Assembly: GCA_903903925.1 (NCBI GenBank)
Contig: CAIVAU010000116.1
Coordinates: 1 to 64,000 of the forward strand
Length of the DNA stretch: 64,000 nucleotides
Source of the DNA: an uncultured cyanobacterium
GTDB taxonomy: Bacteria; Cyanobacteriota; Cyanobacteriia; Cyanobacteriales; Nostocaceae
Reading direction: 5' to 3'
Shown here one piece after another: positions 56,001 through 64,000 of this stretch. Under the pieces are notes generated by a model that ran no database searches, had not been told where the DNA came from, and worked only from the letters and a program-made list of their open reading frames with translations. The first letter of the stretch is position 1. The number at the start of each line of letters is the position of its first letter. Position numbers and translations under genes: made by a program.

Positions 56001-57846
56001 AGATCCAGTGCGGTTCAAAGTCTTAGATGATGTGGACGAATCCTGTCACTCCCCGACCTTACCCCACCTCAAAGGATTGCGCAACGGTGATACAGCGAAC
56101 AGCGCCATTAAGCAAATTGCCTCAGGACGCTTTGGTGTCACACCACAGTACCTAGTGAGTGCCAAACAACTAGAAATCAAAATTGCCCAAGGTGCAAAAC
56201 CAGGGGAAGGCGGACAGCTTCCTGGGAAAAAAGTCAGCCCATATATTGCCATGTTGCGGCGCTCTAAACCAGGAGTCACCCTGATTTCGCCACCACCGCA
56301 CCACGATATCTATTCTATAGAAGATTTAGCACAACTGATCTTTGACCTACACCAAATTAACCCCAAAGCCCAAGTTTCAGTCAAGCTGGTGGCAGAAATC
56401 GGCATCGGCACCATCGCGGCGGGTGTGGCCAAAGCAAATGCCGACATCATCCAGATTTCCGGTCACGATGGCGGTACAGGTGCTTCACCACTCTCGTCAA
56501 TTAAACACGCTGGGACACCGTGGGAACTTGGTTTAACCGAAGTGCATCGCGTCTTGATGGAAAATGGCCTGCGCGATCGCGTCATTTTACGAGTAGATGG
56601 TGGGCTAAAGAGTGGTTGGGACATCGTGATGGGAGCCTTGATGGGGGCAGAAGAATTTGGCTTCGGCTCAATTGCCATGATTGCCTCTGGCTGTATTATG
56701 GCGCGGATTTGTCATACCAATAACTGCCCGGTAGGTGTCGCTTCCCAGAAAGAAGAACTGCGTCGGCGCTTTACTGGAATGCCAGAACATGTCGTCAACT
56801 TCTTCTACTTTATTGCCGAAGAAGTCCGTCATCTGTTAGCACGACTTGGCTACCGTTCCTTATCAGAAATTATTGGACGTGCCGATTTATTGACAGTGCG
56901 GGAAAACGTCCATTTAACCAAAGTCAAAAATCTCAACCTGAACTGTTTACTTCATCTCCCAGACACAACCAAAAACCGCAGCTGGTTAGAACATGAAACA
57001 GTCCACAGCAACGGCGTCGTTTTAGATGACCAATTGCTTGCCGATCCAGACATTCAAGCTGCCATTCGCCATCAATCCACAGTCACCAAAACCTTCCATC
57101 TGGTCAACACCGATCGAACAGTCGGTGCTAGATTAGCAGGGGCGATCGCTTCTCAGTATGGCGACAACGGCTTTTTTGGGCAAATCAACCTTAACTTCAT
57201 CGGTAGTGCTGGTCAAAGCTTTGGTGCATTCAATCTTCCCGGCATGACACTAACTTTGTCAGGAGAAGCAAACGACTACGTCGGCAAAGGGATGAACGGT
57301 GGTGAAATTATCATCAAACCACAAGCCTTTGCCACATACGATCCAGCACAAAACGTCATCGTTGGCAATACCTGCCTCTACGGTGCCACTGGTGGCATCC
57401 TATTTGCTAACGGCTTAGCCGGAGAACGTTTCGCCGTACGTAACTCCAAAGGGACTGCGGTGATTGAGGGCGCAGGTGACCACTGCTGCGAGTATATGAC
57501 TGGCGGCGTCGTCGTTGTTCTCGGCAAAGTCGGACGCAACGTCGCCGCCGGAATGACCGGTGGGCTTGCCTACTTCTTGGATGAAGACGGCGAATTCCCT
57601 GATTTAGTCAACCACGAAATTGTCAAGATCCAGCGAGTGATTTCAAAAGCCGGCGAGAAACAACTGCAAGAGTTAATTCAAGCTCATGCAGAACTGACTC
57701 ATTCACCAAAAGCAAAGATGATTCTACACAACTGGCAAGAATTCTTACCCAAGTTCTGGCAATTAGTTCCACCTTCTGAGGCTGATAGTGCAGAAGCTGA
57801 TCCCCATGTAGAAGAAAAATTAGTCGGGGCGAGTTTAGCCTATTAG
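53026..57846 (+). CDS. gltS: Ferredoxin-dependent glutamate synthase
   Basis: Fd-GOGAT makes two glutamates from glutamine and 2-oxoglutarate using reduced ferredoxin. The 1606-residue protein has the class II amidotransferase domain with catalytic cysteine C27 (RDACGVGF) after a 26-residue propeptide, the FMN-binding barrel, the [3Fe-4S] motif [12 protein letters not shown] (C1223, C1229, C1234), and the terminal beta-helix. No partner gltD lies nearby, consistent with the ferredoxin type. Two in-frame low-complexity inserts are present: about 458-521 ([23 protein letters not shown]) and about 690-712 ([13 protein letters not shown]), both array-derived. The length is about 50-60 residues above the usual cyanobacterial enzyme. 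Confidence 0.96.
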   Translation: MNNTRMHQEQTMTDQGQKWLVEERDACGVGFIAHRQNHAKYEVITKALAALTCLEHRGGCSADQDSGDGAGILTAIPWELFQQDLTSWGIPAIATSNIAVGMIFLPKDLSAAQTAKAAIEQVASEENLTVLGWREVPVQPDSLGVQARENQPQIEQVFVASKNQSGDELERQLYITRRRIFKAILNLNTTWTEEFYICSFSNRTIVYKGMVRSAVLGEFYLDLKNPGYKSAFAVYHRRFSTNTLPKWPLAQPMRLLGHNGEINTLLGNINWMMAREASLNHPVWGERLNELKPFVYIGSSDSANLDNVLELLVRSGRSPLEALMIMVPEAYRNQPSLREHPEIVDFYEYYSGLQEAWDGPALLVFSDGRKVGATLDRNGLRPARYSITQDDYIVVASEAGVVDFPEANIIEKGRLGPGQMIAVDLETHEILKNGEIKQRIAQSHPYGEWLRQYRQELGSGDWGLGTGEWGMGNGKQPPLPQEDTQGDSILVTSSQSPIANPQSPIPPIANPQSPIPTPLLPQQIAFGYTTEDVEMVIQSMAMEGKEPTFCMGDDIPLAVLSAKPHILYDYFKQRFAQVTNPAIDSLRESLVMSLKVELGERGNLLEPKPEYARRLRLESPIISREQVQAIKQSGFATADLSTLYEIAHGPQGLKAAVETLQSQAAQSVRAGAKILILSDRPLSHQSVETAENITPPSPFSPFSPPSLFTYIPPLLAVGAVHHHLIREGLRMKASLVVETGQCWSTHHFACLIGYGAAAICPYLALDTVSHWWFEPKIQQFMERGKIPAMSLEQVLKNYRQAVESGLLKILSKMGISLVSSYQGAQIFEAIGIGQDLLELGFFGTTSRVGGLSVSELASEVLSFHSKAWTELTPKKLENLGFVNYRPGGEYHMNSPELVKALHKAVDGKKYDHYAVYKQYLHNRPVTALRDLLDMDYDRSPIPLEQVESVSEIVKRFCTGGMSLGALSREAHETLAIAMNRIGGKSNSGEGGEDPVRFKVLDDVDESCHSPTLPHLKGLRNGDTANSAIKQIASGRFGVTPQYLVSAKQLEIKIAQGAKPGEGGQLPGKKVSPYIAMLRRSKPGVTLISPPPHHDIYSIEDLAQLIFDLHQINPKAQVSVKLVAEIGIGTIAAGVAKANADIIQISGHDGGTGASPLSSIKHAGTPWELGLTEVHRVLMENGLRDRVILRVDGGLKSGWDIVMGALMGAEEFGFGSIAMIASGCIMARICHTNNCPVGVASQKEELRRRFTGMPEHVVNFFYFIAEEVRHLLARLGYRSLSEIIGRADLLTVRENVHLTKVKNLNLNCLLHLPDTTKNRSWLEHETVHSNGVVLDDQLLADPDIQAAIRHQSTVTKTFHLVNTDRTVGARLAGAIASQYGDNGFFGQINLNFIGSAGQSFGAFNLPGMTLTLSGEANDYVGKGMNGGEIIIKPQAFATYDPAQNVIVGNTCLYGATGGILFANGLAGERFAVRNSKGTAVIEGAGDHCCEYMTGGVVVVLGKVGRNVAAGMTGGLAYFLDEDGEFPDLVNHEIVKIQRVISKAGEKQLQELIQAHAELTHSPKAKMILHNWQEFLPKFWQLVPPSEADSAEADPHVEEKLVGASLAY
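54397..54588. repeat. In-frame repeat insert inside gltS
   Basis: GGGGATTGGGGACTGGGTAC-type repeat runs into CCCAATCGCCAATCCCCAAT repeats, so the two halves are inverted relative to each other and can form a stem. They encode [10 protein letters not shown] and QSPIANPQ, adding about 64 residues between the amidotransferase and central domains. Confidence 0.85.
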
Positions 57847-57927
57847 CTTGGTGACTGGTGATTGGGATCAATATCCTACCCAGTCACCAGTCCAAATTTA
57901 GGCGTTGTTGATTTAAGGTATGAATCG

Positions 57928-58013
57928 ATGGCTGAAAATCTGCAACAAAATCTTGACAAAGCCACAGCCTTAAGAAATGCGATGCTGACCACCACGCAAA
58001 AGTATCCCAGAAT
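57928..58013 (+). pseudogene. Possible CHAT-domain C-terminal remnant
   Basis: A short plus-strand frame after gltS reads KATALRNAMLTTTQKYP, which resembles the last helix of CHAT caspase-like domains. No domain core precedes it and a terminator follows at once, so if real it is a decayed fragment. Confidence 0.25.
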
Positions 58014-58045
58014 AAAGGAGGCAGAGTCGGCTCTGCCTCCCTTTC
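58014..58045. terminator. Terminator between gltS and polysaccharide deacetylase gene
   Basis: GGAGGCAGAG and CTCTGCCTCC form a ten-base perfect stem with a TCGG loop; AAA and TTT flanks make it usable from both sides. It separates convergent genes. Confidence 0.88.
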
Positions 58046-58066
58046 ACAACGGCGAACGCCCAACTA

Positions 58067-59059
58067 TTACTGTTTGGCTGTTGTCAAATTTTTGTCTTGA
58101 GTTTGCACTTGCTGTTTAGCTGTTTTCACCGTTGGTTTGTGAGGTTGTGCTTGCTGTTTAGCTACTGTTGCAGCTTGGTCTTTATCTTGTAGTTCTAAAA
58201 GTTCTGGGATCGTAACAAAACGATAGCCTTGATTCCGAAATTCGCTAATAATTTCTGGTAAAGCTTCCACAGTGTGGGAACGATTGCCACCACCATCATG
58301 CATGAGTACAATACCACCGGGTTTTGCCTCTCTCATGATATTGTTAATTAACCTTGGCACAGGGGGACGACTGTAATCTATGGAGTCAGCAGACCACAGA
58401 ATAGTGGCGTACTTTTTGTTTTTGGCATAATCATACACCCCATTGCGCATGATCCCTCCTGGTGGTCGGAACAAATTTGTTTTAACGCCCGTAGTCTGAT
58501 AAATTAAATCCGATGTGCTTTCTATTTCAAAGGCTGCTGCTTGTGGATTCATGTAGTGGTACCAGTGATGCCAAGTATGGTTACCAAGAACGTGACCTTC
58601 AGCCACAACCCGCTTTGCGAGGTCTGGATAATTCTTCAAGTTCTGCCCAATCTCAAAGAATGTAGCCTTGATATTATTTTTTTTCAGGATATCCAGTACC
58701 TGGGCGGTAGACTCAGGCCAAGGTCCATCATCAAAGGTGAGAGCGATCGCTTTTTCCGATGGACTTAGTTTGGCTTCCTCTATCGTTGCTCCTTGAAAAT
58801 GTGATGATAGAACGTAGGACGTCCCCTTGACCTTAGCTTCTTGCTGCCAAGTTGTCAGCATCACTGCCTTAAATTTTTCAATGCGCTGCTGAGTTTCCGT
58901 CTTGGCGGCTATCTCTTTCGATGTAATAGTTTGTTTAGTTTGAGCCTCAGAGACCTTTGGGTTTACGGGTAAACTCAAGCCAATGACAAAAGCGCTACAT
59001 AAACCAACCAACGCAATCAGTATTCCTTGCGGCCAAATTAGCGACTTATTATTTTCCAC
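58067..59059 (-). CDS. Polysaccharide deacetylase (NodB domain)
   Basis: The 330-residue protein has an N-terminal membrane anchor or signal (PQGILIALVGLCSAFVIGL). The NodB domain shows TFDDGP (108-113; D110, D111), HTWHH (H161, H165), FRPPGG (197-202), a LWSADSIDY tryptophan block and VLMHDGGG. Metal ligands are complete. Such enzymes deacetylate peptidoglycan or exopolysaccharide N-acetyl groups; which one is not visible. The last 50 residues are a repeated, basic tail (KQQAQPHKPTVKTAKQQ). ATG at 59057-59059. Confidence 0.92.
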   Translation of the reverse strand: MENNKSLIWPQGILIALVGLCSAFVIGLSLPVNPKVSEAQTKQTITSKEIAAKTETQQRIEKFKAVMLTTWQQEAKVKGTSYVLSSHFQGATIEEAKLSPSEKAIALTFDDGPWPESTAQVLDILKKNNIKATFFEIGQNLKNYPDLAKRVVAEGHVLGNHTWHHWYHYMNPQAAAFEIESTSDLIYQTTGVKTNLFRPPGGIMRNGVYDYAKNKKYATILWSADSIDYSRPPVPRLINNIMREAKPGGIVLMHDGGGNRSHTVEALPEIISEFRNQGYRFVTIPELLELQDKDQAATVAKQQAQPHKPTVKTAKQQVQTQDKNLTTAKQ

Positions 59060-59212
59060 TTCATATCTCCTTCACAGGCCAAGCCGCCATTCACGGTTTT
59101 GACGGTACTCAATAACACAGTTTGTGTAGATAATAGTAAATATCAAATACTGAACTAGCTTCAGATAATTCTAAAAATCTATTACAGATTAACAGAATTT
59201 TAGACAAATAGT

Positions 59213-59423
59213 TAAGAATTCAGGAGTCAGGAGGAGGCGGCGCGTTGGGCGGGCAATGCCCGACTTGTAGACGCCCGGAGGGCTTACCGCAGGATAGCGA
59301 CTGCCGTTCAGGAGTCAGAATTTATCAGAGTTTGGTATTTGTCTTCTGAGCAAGAGATAGCTCTGATGATCGCCCAATTCTTTAACAATTCTGACTCTTG
59401 TATTCTGAATCCTAAATTCTTAC
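59213..59423. repeat. Heptad-flanked element (copy 5) with nested palindrome
   Basis: TAAGAATTCAGGAGTCAGG opens and CTAAATTCTTA closes the element. The inner right part TTAACAATTCTGAC matches copy 2 (22150-22280). A GC-rich nested segment (59232-59308) holds GGGCGGGCAATGCCCG and GACGCCCGGAGGGC, related in kind to the palindrome inside copy 4. Confidence 0.78.
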
Positions 59424-59762
59424 GACAACTAGATTATACAGGTTTTACGGAAGCTTCGGTGATTGATAACTAGTACTTTCCTGTCTTTGGTTTTTGAACT
59501 ATGATATTAAGTTTTACCCTCATGGGTAATTCCCTACGTCAGTCAGACGCAAGTCTACTCAGCAGAGTTTCTGGGTTCCAAACCTATACTTCCCAAGGAC
59601 ATAAATTGCGTTTTTGAAACCACGTAGGGGTGCAAGGCATTGCGCCCTTACAAACAGTGTTGTTCATTTACGTGTTATGACCATGCAAAGTATAATGCCC
59701 TAAATTCAGTTTACCAAGCATACCTTGGTTTGTAGTGAAGTTGCACAGTGATTTATTTAACT
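59424..59762. other. Intergenic region with palindrome
   Basis: No gene is supported. GTAGGGGTGCAAGG and ATTGCGCCCTTAC (59624-59651) form an imperfect palindrome of the dispersed GTAGGGGCGCAAGGCC type common in cyanobacterial genomes. Confidence 0.6.
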
Positions 59763-61049
59763 TTACGCGACCCATTGGCCTTGGGCAAATCTCACAGCGA
59801 AGCTTGCTAGTATGATTGTAAATAAACTGATAACTAGGTATCCTCTGCGAGGATGACGAGCAAGTAGCACACCTAAGGCAACCGATAGGGATACAACGCT
59901 GTAAGCTAAACGATTTAAGGAGATTGTACCTCCAGACAGCAGTAACAGACCAATGCCGCAAAAGCCGTAGACAACGGTAATCAGGCTAATTTGTGTACGT
60001 ACAAGCCATAACAAATACATACCACCGAAAATCATGACTGTGTTAGTCAAAGGATCACCCGCTAACAACCACAAGAATAATCCTAAGCTGGCAAAGCCAT
60101 ATTCCATCTGACGGGCAGAGACTTTTTTGCGGAAACGCCATAATAAGCAACCGCTACCAACAATTATCGTAAATAGCAGTGGATGCCAAAGGTCTTTAAT
60201 GTAGCCATACTTCCAATTCATTGAACCCACGACGATCTGCATGAGCATCTTCCACCAATGCAACCAATCGAAACCAAGTGTTGGACGCCACGCTTTCTGT
60301 GCATGGAGGAAAGCTAAAGGGTCGCCAAGTTTAATCTGGCAATACAGGCAGAACAGAAACAGTCCGCTCCCTGAGGCTAAACTGGCAATATAAGCTTTTA
60401 TACCTCTACGTTCAATTCGAGTTACAAGTAAAAGAGCAGGTATTAACGCTATCCCTGTGGGACGCGCTGCGGTGGCTAAAGCACCCCAAAGTGCTGTAAA
60501 AGTATATTGTTTTTGATCAAAAGCCCTTAAAGCTGCTGTACTGAACAAAAGATACAGCCCTTCAGTATAAATGACTGTACCAAATAAAGAGAGCGGACAC
60601 CACACGAGTACAGAGGTTGTCCATCGTGCAACGCCTATCCCATGCCGCTCATTAACCCAAGCATACAAGACGATCGCCGCTCCCAAAAAAGCCAGGTTGT
60701 TGACTAATGTCCCTGCGACTTCAAAAGGCAAACCGAAAGTCATCAATCCTCGGGTCAGTAAAGGGAGTAAGGGGAAAAATGCAAGTTGCTTTTCGTCCAT
60801 TAAGTGATCGTAACCGCAAGTTGCAATTCTCTCGTAGAAGGTACTATCCCAAGCAGAAAAAACATGCCAGCCATGTGTGATTGATCCAGAGGTCAGCAAA
60901 GGGCTAATCAACAACATAACGATGCAGATGAGCATTCGGCTTGATAGCCACATGAAAAAGGGAAAAAATAACCAATCATGACCCGGTTTGTAGTTACGCT
61001 TCAGCGCTAAAGCATAACTAAAAACTTTTTTTAAATAAGTAAACATCAT
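59763..61049 (-). CDS. PIG-V-like mannosyltransferase membrane protein
   Basis: The 428-residue polytopic protein has the GT-C style opening FSAWDSTFYERIATCGYDHL and AFFPLLPLLTRGLMTFG with acidic loop residues, and about ten hydrophobic segments. This is the pattern of PIG-V-related mannosyltransferases that use a lipid-linked sugar donor. It is closely similar to the protein at the right edge of the window (62738-64000), so the two are paralogues. Acceptor and donor are unknown. Start ATG at 61047-61049; an earlier start is not needed. Confidence 0.78.
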   Translation of the reverse strand: MMFTYLKKVFSYALALKRNYKPGHDWLFFPFFMWLSSRMLICIVMLLISPLLTSGSITHGWHVFSAWDSTFYERIATCGYDHLMDEKQLAFFPLLPLLTRGLMTFGLPFEVAGTLVNNLAFLGAAIVLYAWVNERHGIGVARWTTSVLVWCPLSLFGTVIYTEGLYLLFSTAALRAFDQKQYTFTALWGALATAARPTGIALIPALLLVTRIERRGIKAYIASLASGSGLFLFCLYCQIKLGDPLAFLHAQKAWRPTLGFDWLHWWKMLMQIVVGSMNWKYGYIKDLWHPLLFTIIVGSGCLLWRFRKKVSARQMEYGFASLGLFLWLLAGDPLTNTVMIFGGMYLLWLVRTQISLITVVYGFCGIGLLLLSGGTISLNRLAYSVVSLSVALGVLLARHPRRGYLVISLFTIILASFAVRFAQGQWVA

Positions 61050-61068
61050 TGTCTATTTGATTCTGCCA

Positions 61069-61260
61069 ATGACATTTACTCATTTTGCCTCAGTTATGAT
61101 ACTGGTGGCAGTTTTGACATATTTTTTATTCCTCTGGTTTCGACTGAAGCTAGTCCCAAAAAAATTTTCATCCTTTGTGCCAATTTCCGTCATAGTTACT
61201 GCGACGATCATTAGCGGAAGTCTTGTGTCGGCACCCCATTCTCTTACATTTAAACTGTAG
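61069..61260 (+). CDS. Possible small membrane protein
   Basis: An ATG at 61069 opens 63 residues with two hydrophobic segments (VMILVAVLTYFLFLW and ISVIVTATIISGSLV), in the 276-bp gap between the two minus-strand genes. Codon context is poor and no homology comes to mind. It is reported only as a possibility. Confidence 0.3.
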   Translation: MTFTHFASVMILVAVLTYFLFLWFRLKLVPKKFSSFVPISVIVTATIISGSLVSAPHSLTFKL

Positions 61261-61325
61261 TGAAATCATTTTCATCAAAAAATAGTACTCTGATTACTTT
61301 TTGTATGTGCTTGATCATGATGACT

Positions 61326-62750
61326 TTAAATTCTGACTCCTGACTCCTGTTTGACAAACAAATACACATCATCACGCTGATAGCTCAATTTGAAATTTTG
61401 CTGATTTTTGAGTTGATTTACTAAACTCGTAGCAAATTCTGGGCTACTTAACCAGCCTGGGTGACGGACATTGAGTAAGATGTAATCAAAGGTATTTAAA
61501 TTAACTGGTGGGGAGTGAACATTGGTCAAATTAATAGATTTTCTCTGGCTTAAATGTGGGGAAATTTCTGCTGTTGTGTAAACACTGCCTTTAGTTTGGA
61601 CTTGGGCGATCGCCTCCCGTGTGGCTTGCCAAGTGTCTATAGGTATTAGATATCTCGACCAAAAGTAACCAAACTTTGCTAGAGCCAAAAACGCTACTAA
61701 GGCCCATAATATAATTGCACGTCTGTGTCTCAGCCATCCCTGACCGACAGCAAGGCTTTGAATCACTACCAAAAATAAAAATGGTATGATAGGTAAGGAG
61801 TATTGGTGGGTTAAATCTTTTTGCAATGGGTCATCAGCCAAAAGGTTGATCGCCAAAGTAGGAATAGCACCAATCAAAGGTGTGATTCCTGGAAGTGAAA
61901 ACCCCAAGATGACGGGCGCTAGCAACAAAACTAAATAGAACAGATTATCGACTGAAAAAACCTTGCCCAACATCAGGTCTGGGTGAAAGAGTAAATTTTT
62001 AAATATCTCTGGAAACGTGTGTCCGAGATAGCTATATCGGCTAAGATGACGTTCTACGGATGCTGCTGCACCACCAAAATAAGGGATGATCCCTTTGGTC
62101 GCAATCACGAACCAAGCAATCCCACTGACAATTGCGATCGCACCATGTAACTGTCTCTTCTCAAAGACAAATAACCAGACTCCCAGTGCAATGACTGTTA
62201 AAGATAATACCTCTTTACATAAAAACACTAGTAGGATGCTCGCACAAAACCACCAAGTTTGTCTCTTTCTGGCTGTCAACACCGCCGTTAATAGTGCTGG
62301 TATTGCGATGACATCGGAGTGAAAATCAAAGAGATTGATATTAAATACCAGTGGATATAGTAAATATGCTGAGGCGATCGCCACAGCAAGGTTATCCTTC
62401 AATCCTGCTTGTCTCGCTAAATGCCAGATCGGCAAAGCACCGAGTGCCAAAGCTACTGCTTGTACAGCAAATAACCAATAGACACCGAGGTAAATTTTAT
62501 ACAGTACGGCCAAGAGATAGAACACCAAAGCCCCATGGTCGCCAAGAATGTGAAAACCGAGGAATGAAGAAATCGGTTTCTGTCCCTGACTAATTAAATA
62601 AACTGCTTGGTCAAAAATACCTAAGTCCCAAGCATTGGATTGAAATAGAATATGTCGTAAACTGCTAGACGCAAATAAAATTAAGGCACTTACGCCAACT
62701 ATCCAACCAACAGAACCACTGATCATCAGTTTCTTTTTCAAGCTATCCAA
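61326..62750 (-). CDS. DUF2079 polytopic membrane protein
   Basis: The 474-residue protein fits DUF2079, membrane proteins related to GT-C glycosyltransferases: NAWDLGIFDQAVYLISQGQKP in the first loop with the acidic AWDLGIFDQ motif, FHILGDHGALVFYLLAVLY and about a dozen hydrophobic segments. The last residues (QESGVRI) and stop are encoded by a heptad unit. It starts at 62750, overlapping the end of the upstream mannosyltransferase gene by 13 bp, so translation is coupled; a second ATG at 62726 is an alternative. It sits between the two PIG-V-like paralogues. Confidence 0.82.
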   Translation of the reverse strand: MDSLKKKLMISGSVGWIVGVSALILFASSSLRHILFQSNAWDLGIFDQAVYLISQGQKPISSFLGFHILGDHGALVFYLLAVLYKIYLGVYWLFAVQAVALALGALPIWHLARQAGLKDNLAVAIASAYLLYPLVFNINLFDFHSDVIAIPALLTAVLTARKRQTWWFCASILLVFLCKEVLSLTVIALGVWLFVFEKRQLHGAIAIVSGIAWFVIATKGIIPYFGGAAASVERHLSRYSYLGHTFPEIFKNLLFHPDLMLGKVFSVDNLFYLVLLLAPVILGFSLPGITPLIGAIPTLAINLLADDPLQKDLTHQYSLPIIPFLFLVVIQSLAVGQGWLRHRRAIILWALVAFLALAKFGYFWSRYLIPIDTWQATREAIAQVQTKGSVYTTAEISPHLSQRKSINLTNVHSPPVNLNTFDYILLNVRHPGWLSSPEFATSLVNQLKNQQNFKLSYQRDDVYLFVKQESGVRI

Positions 62751-64000
62751 AATTTATGAGCAAATCGTATACTTAAGCTAACTAGTGGAATAGAGAAGAC
62801 GGCGATCACTGCGTACCCCCATTGTGGATAACGAGCAAGCAACAGCCCAAATGCAAATGACAGGGACACAACACCATAAGCGTAGCGTTCAACAGAAGCA
62901 GTGAGTCCAGTGTTAAAAATTAAGCCATAGCAGCAAAAGCCATAGATAACTGCAACAAGGGGAATTTGAGTCCGCGAGAACCACAGTAAAGAGAGTCCGC
63001 CAAAAATGATTGTGAGTTTCATTAACGCATCCCCTGTCAACAACCACAGTAATACCCATAAAAGACAAAATCCATAGCGCATCTTGGCAAAACCTAGTTG
63101 CAAACGGAAGCGCCACAATAAAAAACCACTGCTGATAATGAGGACAAATAGTAGTGGATGCCAAGGGTCTTTAAGAGCGTCAGAGTGAACATTTATTGCA
63201 CCTATCACAATTTGCATCAGCATTTTCCGCCAACCCTCCCAAGCAAACCCAAATGAAGAACGCCATGCTTTCTGTGCATGGAAGAAAGCTAAAGCATCCC
63301 CAAATTTGATTTGGCAATATAAGCTGAGCAATAACAACCCGCCACCAGCAGCTAGAGTGGCAAGGTAGGCTTTTGCTCCTCTACGCTCTTTCCAAGCAAC
63401 AATCAAAAAAGCAGGTATCAGCATCACTCCACTCACTCGGGTTGCTGTAGATAATGCTCCCCAAAAACCTGCCCAGAGATGTTGCTTTTTGTCAAAGGCT
63501 TGTAAGGCTGCTGTGCTACATAATAAATACAGTCCTTCTGTGTAAATTACGGTTCCGTAGAGGGAGTAAGGACACCAGGCTAAAGTGGCGGTTGCCCACT
63601 TGGCTGCGCTTTTGCCATAACGCTCGTCTACCCAAAAATACAGTGTGATTAGGGCAGCTAAAAATGCTAGATTGTTTACTATGACGCCTGCTGCTTCAAA
63701 GGGTACGCCAAGGGTCATCAGCGTGCGGATGACTAAGGGAAATAACGGGAAGAAGGCAATAGAGTGTTCTTTGTGATCGGCTGCGTATTCGTAACCGTCA
63801 ATAGCTATTTTTTGATACCAAAGACTATCCCAGGCTGAGAATGCTTGCCAGCTAAATGTGGCAGGAAGGCTATTAGGGGGAGCTGGAAGTGAAGGGGCAA
63901 TTAATAATATAGCAATGACTATTGTGAGTCGGCTGCATAGCCACATTGTGGCGGGGAAAATAATATTTGGGGCTTGGGAGTTTTTGATGGTAAGCCTTTT
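62738..64000 (-). CDS. PIG-V-like mannosyltransferase, partial
   Basis: A 402-residue frame from ATG 63944-63946 encodes FSAWDSLWYQKIAIDGYEY, AFFPLFPLVIRTLMTLG and about ten hydrophobic segments, similar along its length to the protein at 59763-61049. The frame stays open on the minus strand beyond that ATG to the window edge (last readable residues NSQAPNIIFPAT), and this upstream part aligns with HDWLFFPFF of the paralogue. The true start is therefore probably outside the window and the gene is incomplete here. Coupled to the DUF2079 gene by a 13-bp overlap. Confidence 0.8.
   Translation of the reverse strand, partial: KRLTIKNSQAPNIIFPATMWLCSRLTIVIAILLIAPSLPAPPNSLPATFSWQAFSAWDSLWYQKIAIDGYEYAADHKEHSIAFFPLFPLVIRTLMTLGVPFEAAGVIVNNLAFLAALITLYFWVDERYGKSAAKWATATLAWCPYSLYGTVIYTEGLYLLCSTAALQAFDKKQHLWAGFWGALSTATRVSGVMLIPAFLIVAWKERRGAKAYLATLAAGGGLLLLSLYCQIKFGDALAFFHAQKAWRSSFGFAWEGWRKMLMQIVIGAINVHSDALKDPWHPLLFVLIISSGFLLWRFRLQLGFAKMRYGFCLLWVLLWLLTGDALMKLTIIFGGLSLLWFSRTQIPLVAVIYGFCCYGLIFNTGLTASVERYAYGVVSLSFAFGLLLARYPQWGYAVIAVFSIPLVSLSIRFAHKFWIA

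Overview
The window reads as chromosomal DNA of a filamentous, probably heterocyst-forming cyanobacterium (Nostocales type). The basis is frequent GCGATCGC (HIP1-like) octamers, arrays of heptanucleotide repeats of the kind known from Nostoc, Anabaena and Calothrix, a lone ferredoxin-type glutamate synthase, several families largely confined to cyanobacteria (DUF1830, DUF4079, DUF1997, DUF6761, DICT), and the rne-rnhB and rpsL-rpsG-fusA-tuf-rpsJ blocks. No tRNA, rRNA, CRISPR array or transposase gene was recognised.

Region 1 (about 0.4-15 kb) is an accessory, defence-like island. It holds a TerB-like acidic protein, a YhaV/PrlF toxin-antitoxin pair, a two-gene unit (small helical protein plus a 922-residue protein with two P-loop domains, one carrying the variant KGGVGR motif) with a frameshifted third gene, a DUF262/DUF1524 (GmrSD-like) protein, an AAA ATPase/TOPRIM-DUF4435 pair resembling PARIS, and a dynamin-like GTPase. 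The island is strewn with short, sequence-similar copies of its own genes (100-200 bp, some spliced together), which marks repeated local rearrangement.

Region 2 (15-34 kb) is mostly core genome: recG, tsf, rpsB, a bolA-grxD pair, a response regulator, a three-gene ABC/membrane cluster, a B12-binding radical SAM enzyme, a DICT/HD protein, a pentapeptide-repeat protein, a VapBC-like pair, a CPBP protease, clpS and a STAS protein. Region 3 (34-49.3 kb) carries a fused TIGR03960/DUF2344 radical SAM protein, a long leader, rne-rnhB, pheA, a Lon-substrate-domain protein and the str operon. Region 4 (49-64 kb) holds a cupin, a phosphodiester glycosidase, the Fd-GOGAT gene, a polysaccharide deacetylase and a cluster of polytopic membrane proteins (two PIG-V-like mannosyltransferase paralogues around a DUF2079 protein); the last runs off the window.

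A second theme runs through the whole window. Heptanucleotide arrays lie immediately at the stop codons of many genes, supply the stop codon or last residues of several, and appear as in-frame low-complexity inserts inside conserved proteins (RecG, glutamate synthase, TIGR03960 protein, phosphodiester glycosidase, RNase E). At least five 130-210 bp intergenic elements have the same build: heptad arrays at both ends in opposite orientation. They look like small non-autonomous elements.

The best candidates for undescribed biology are the KGGVGR dual-NTPase unit at 3.0-6.7 kb and the repeat family that colonises gene ends and reading frames.
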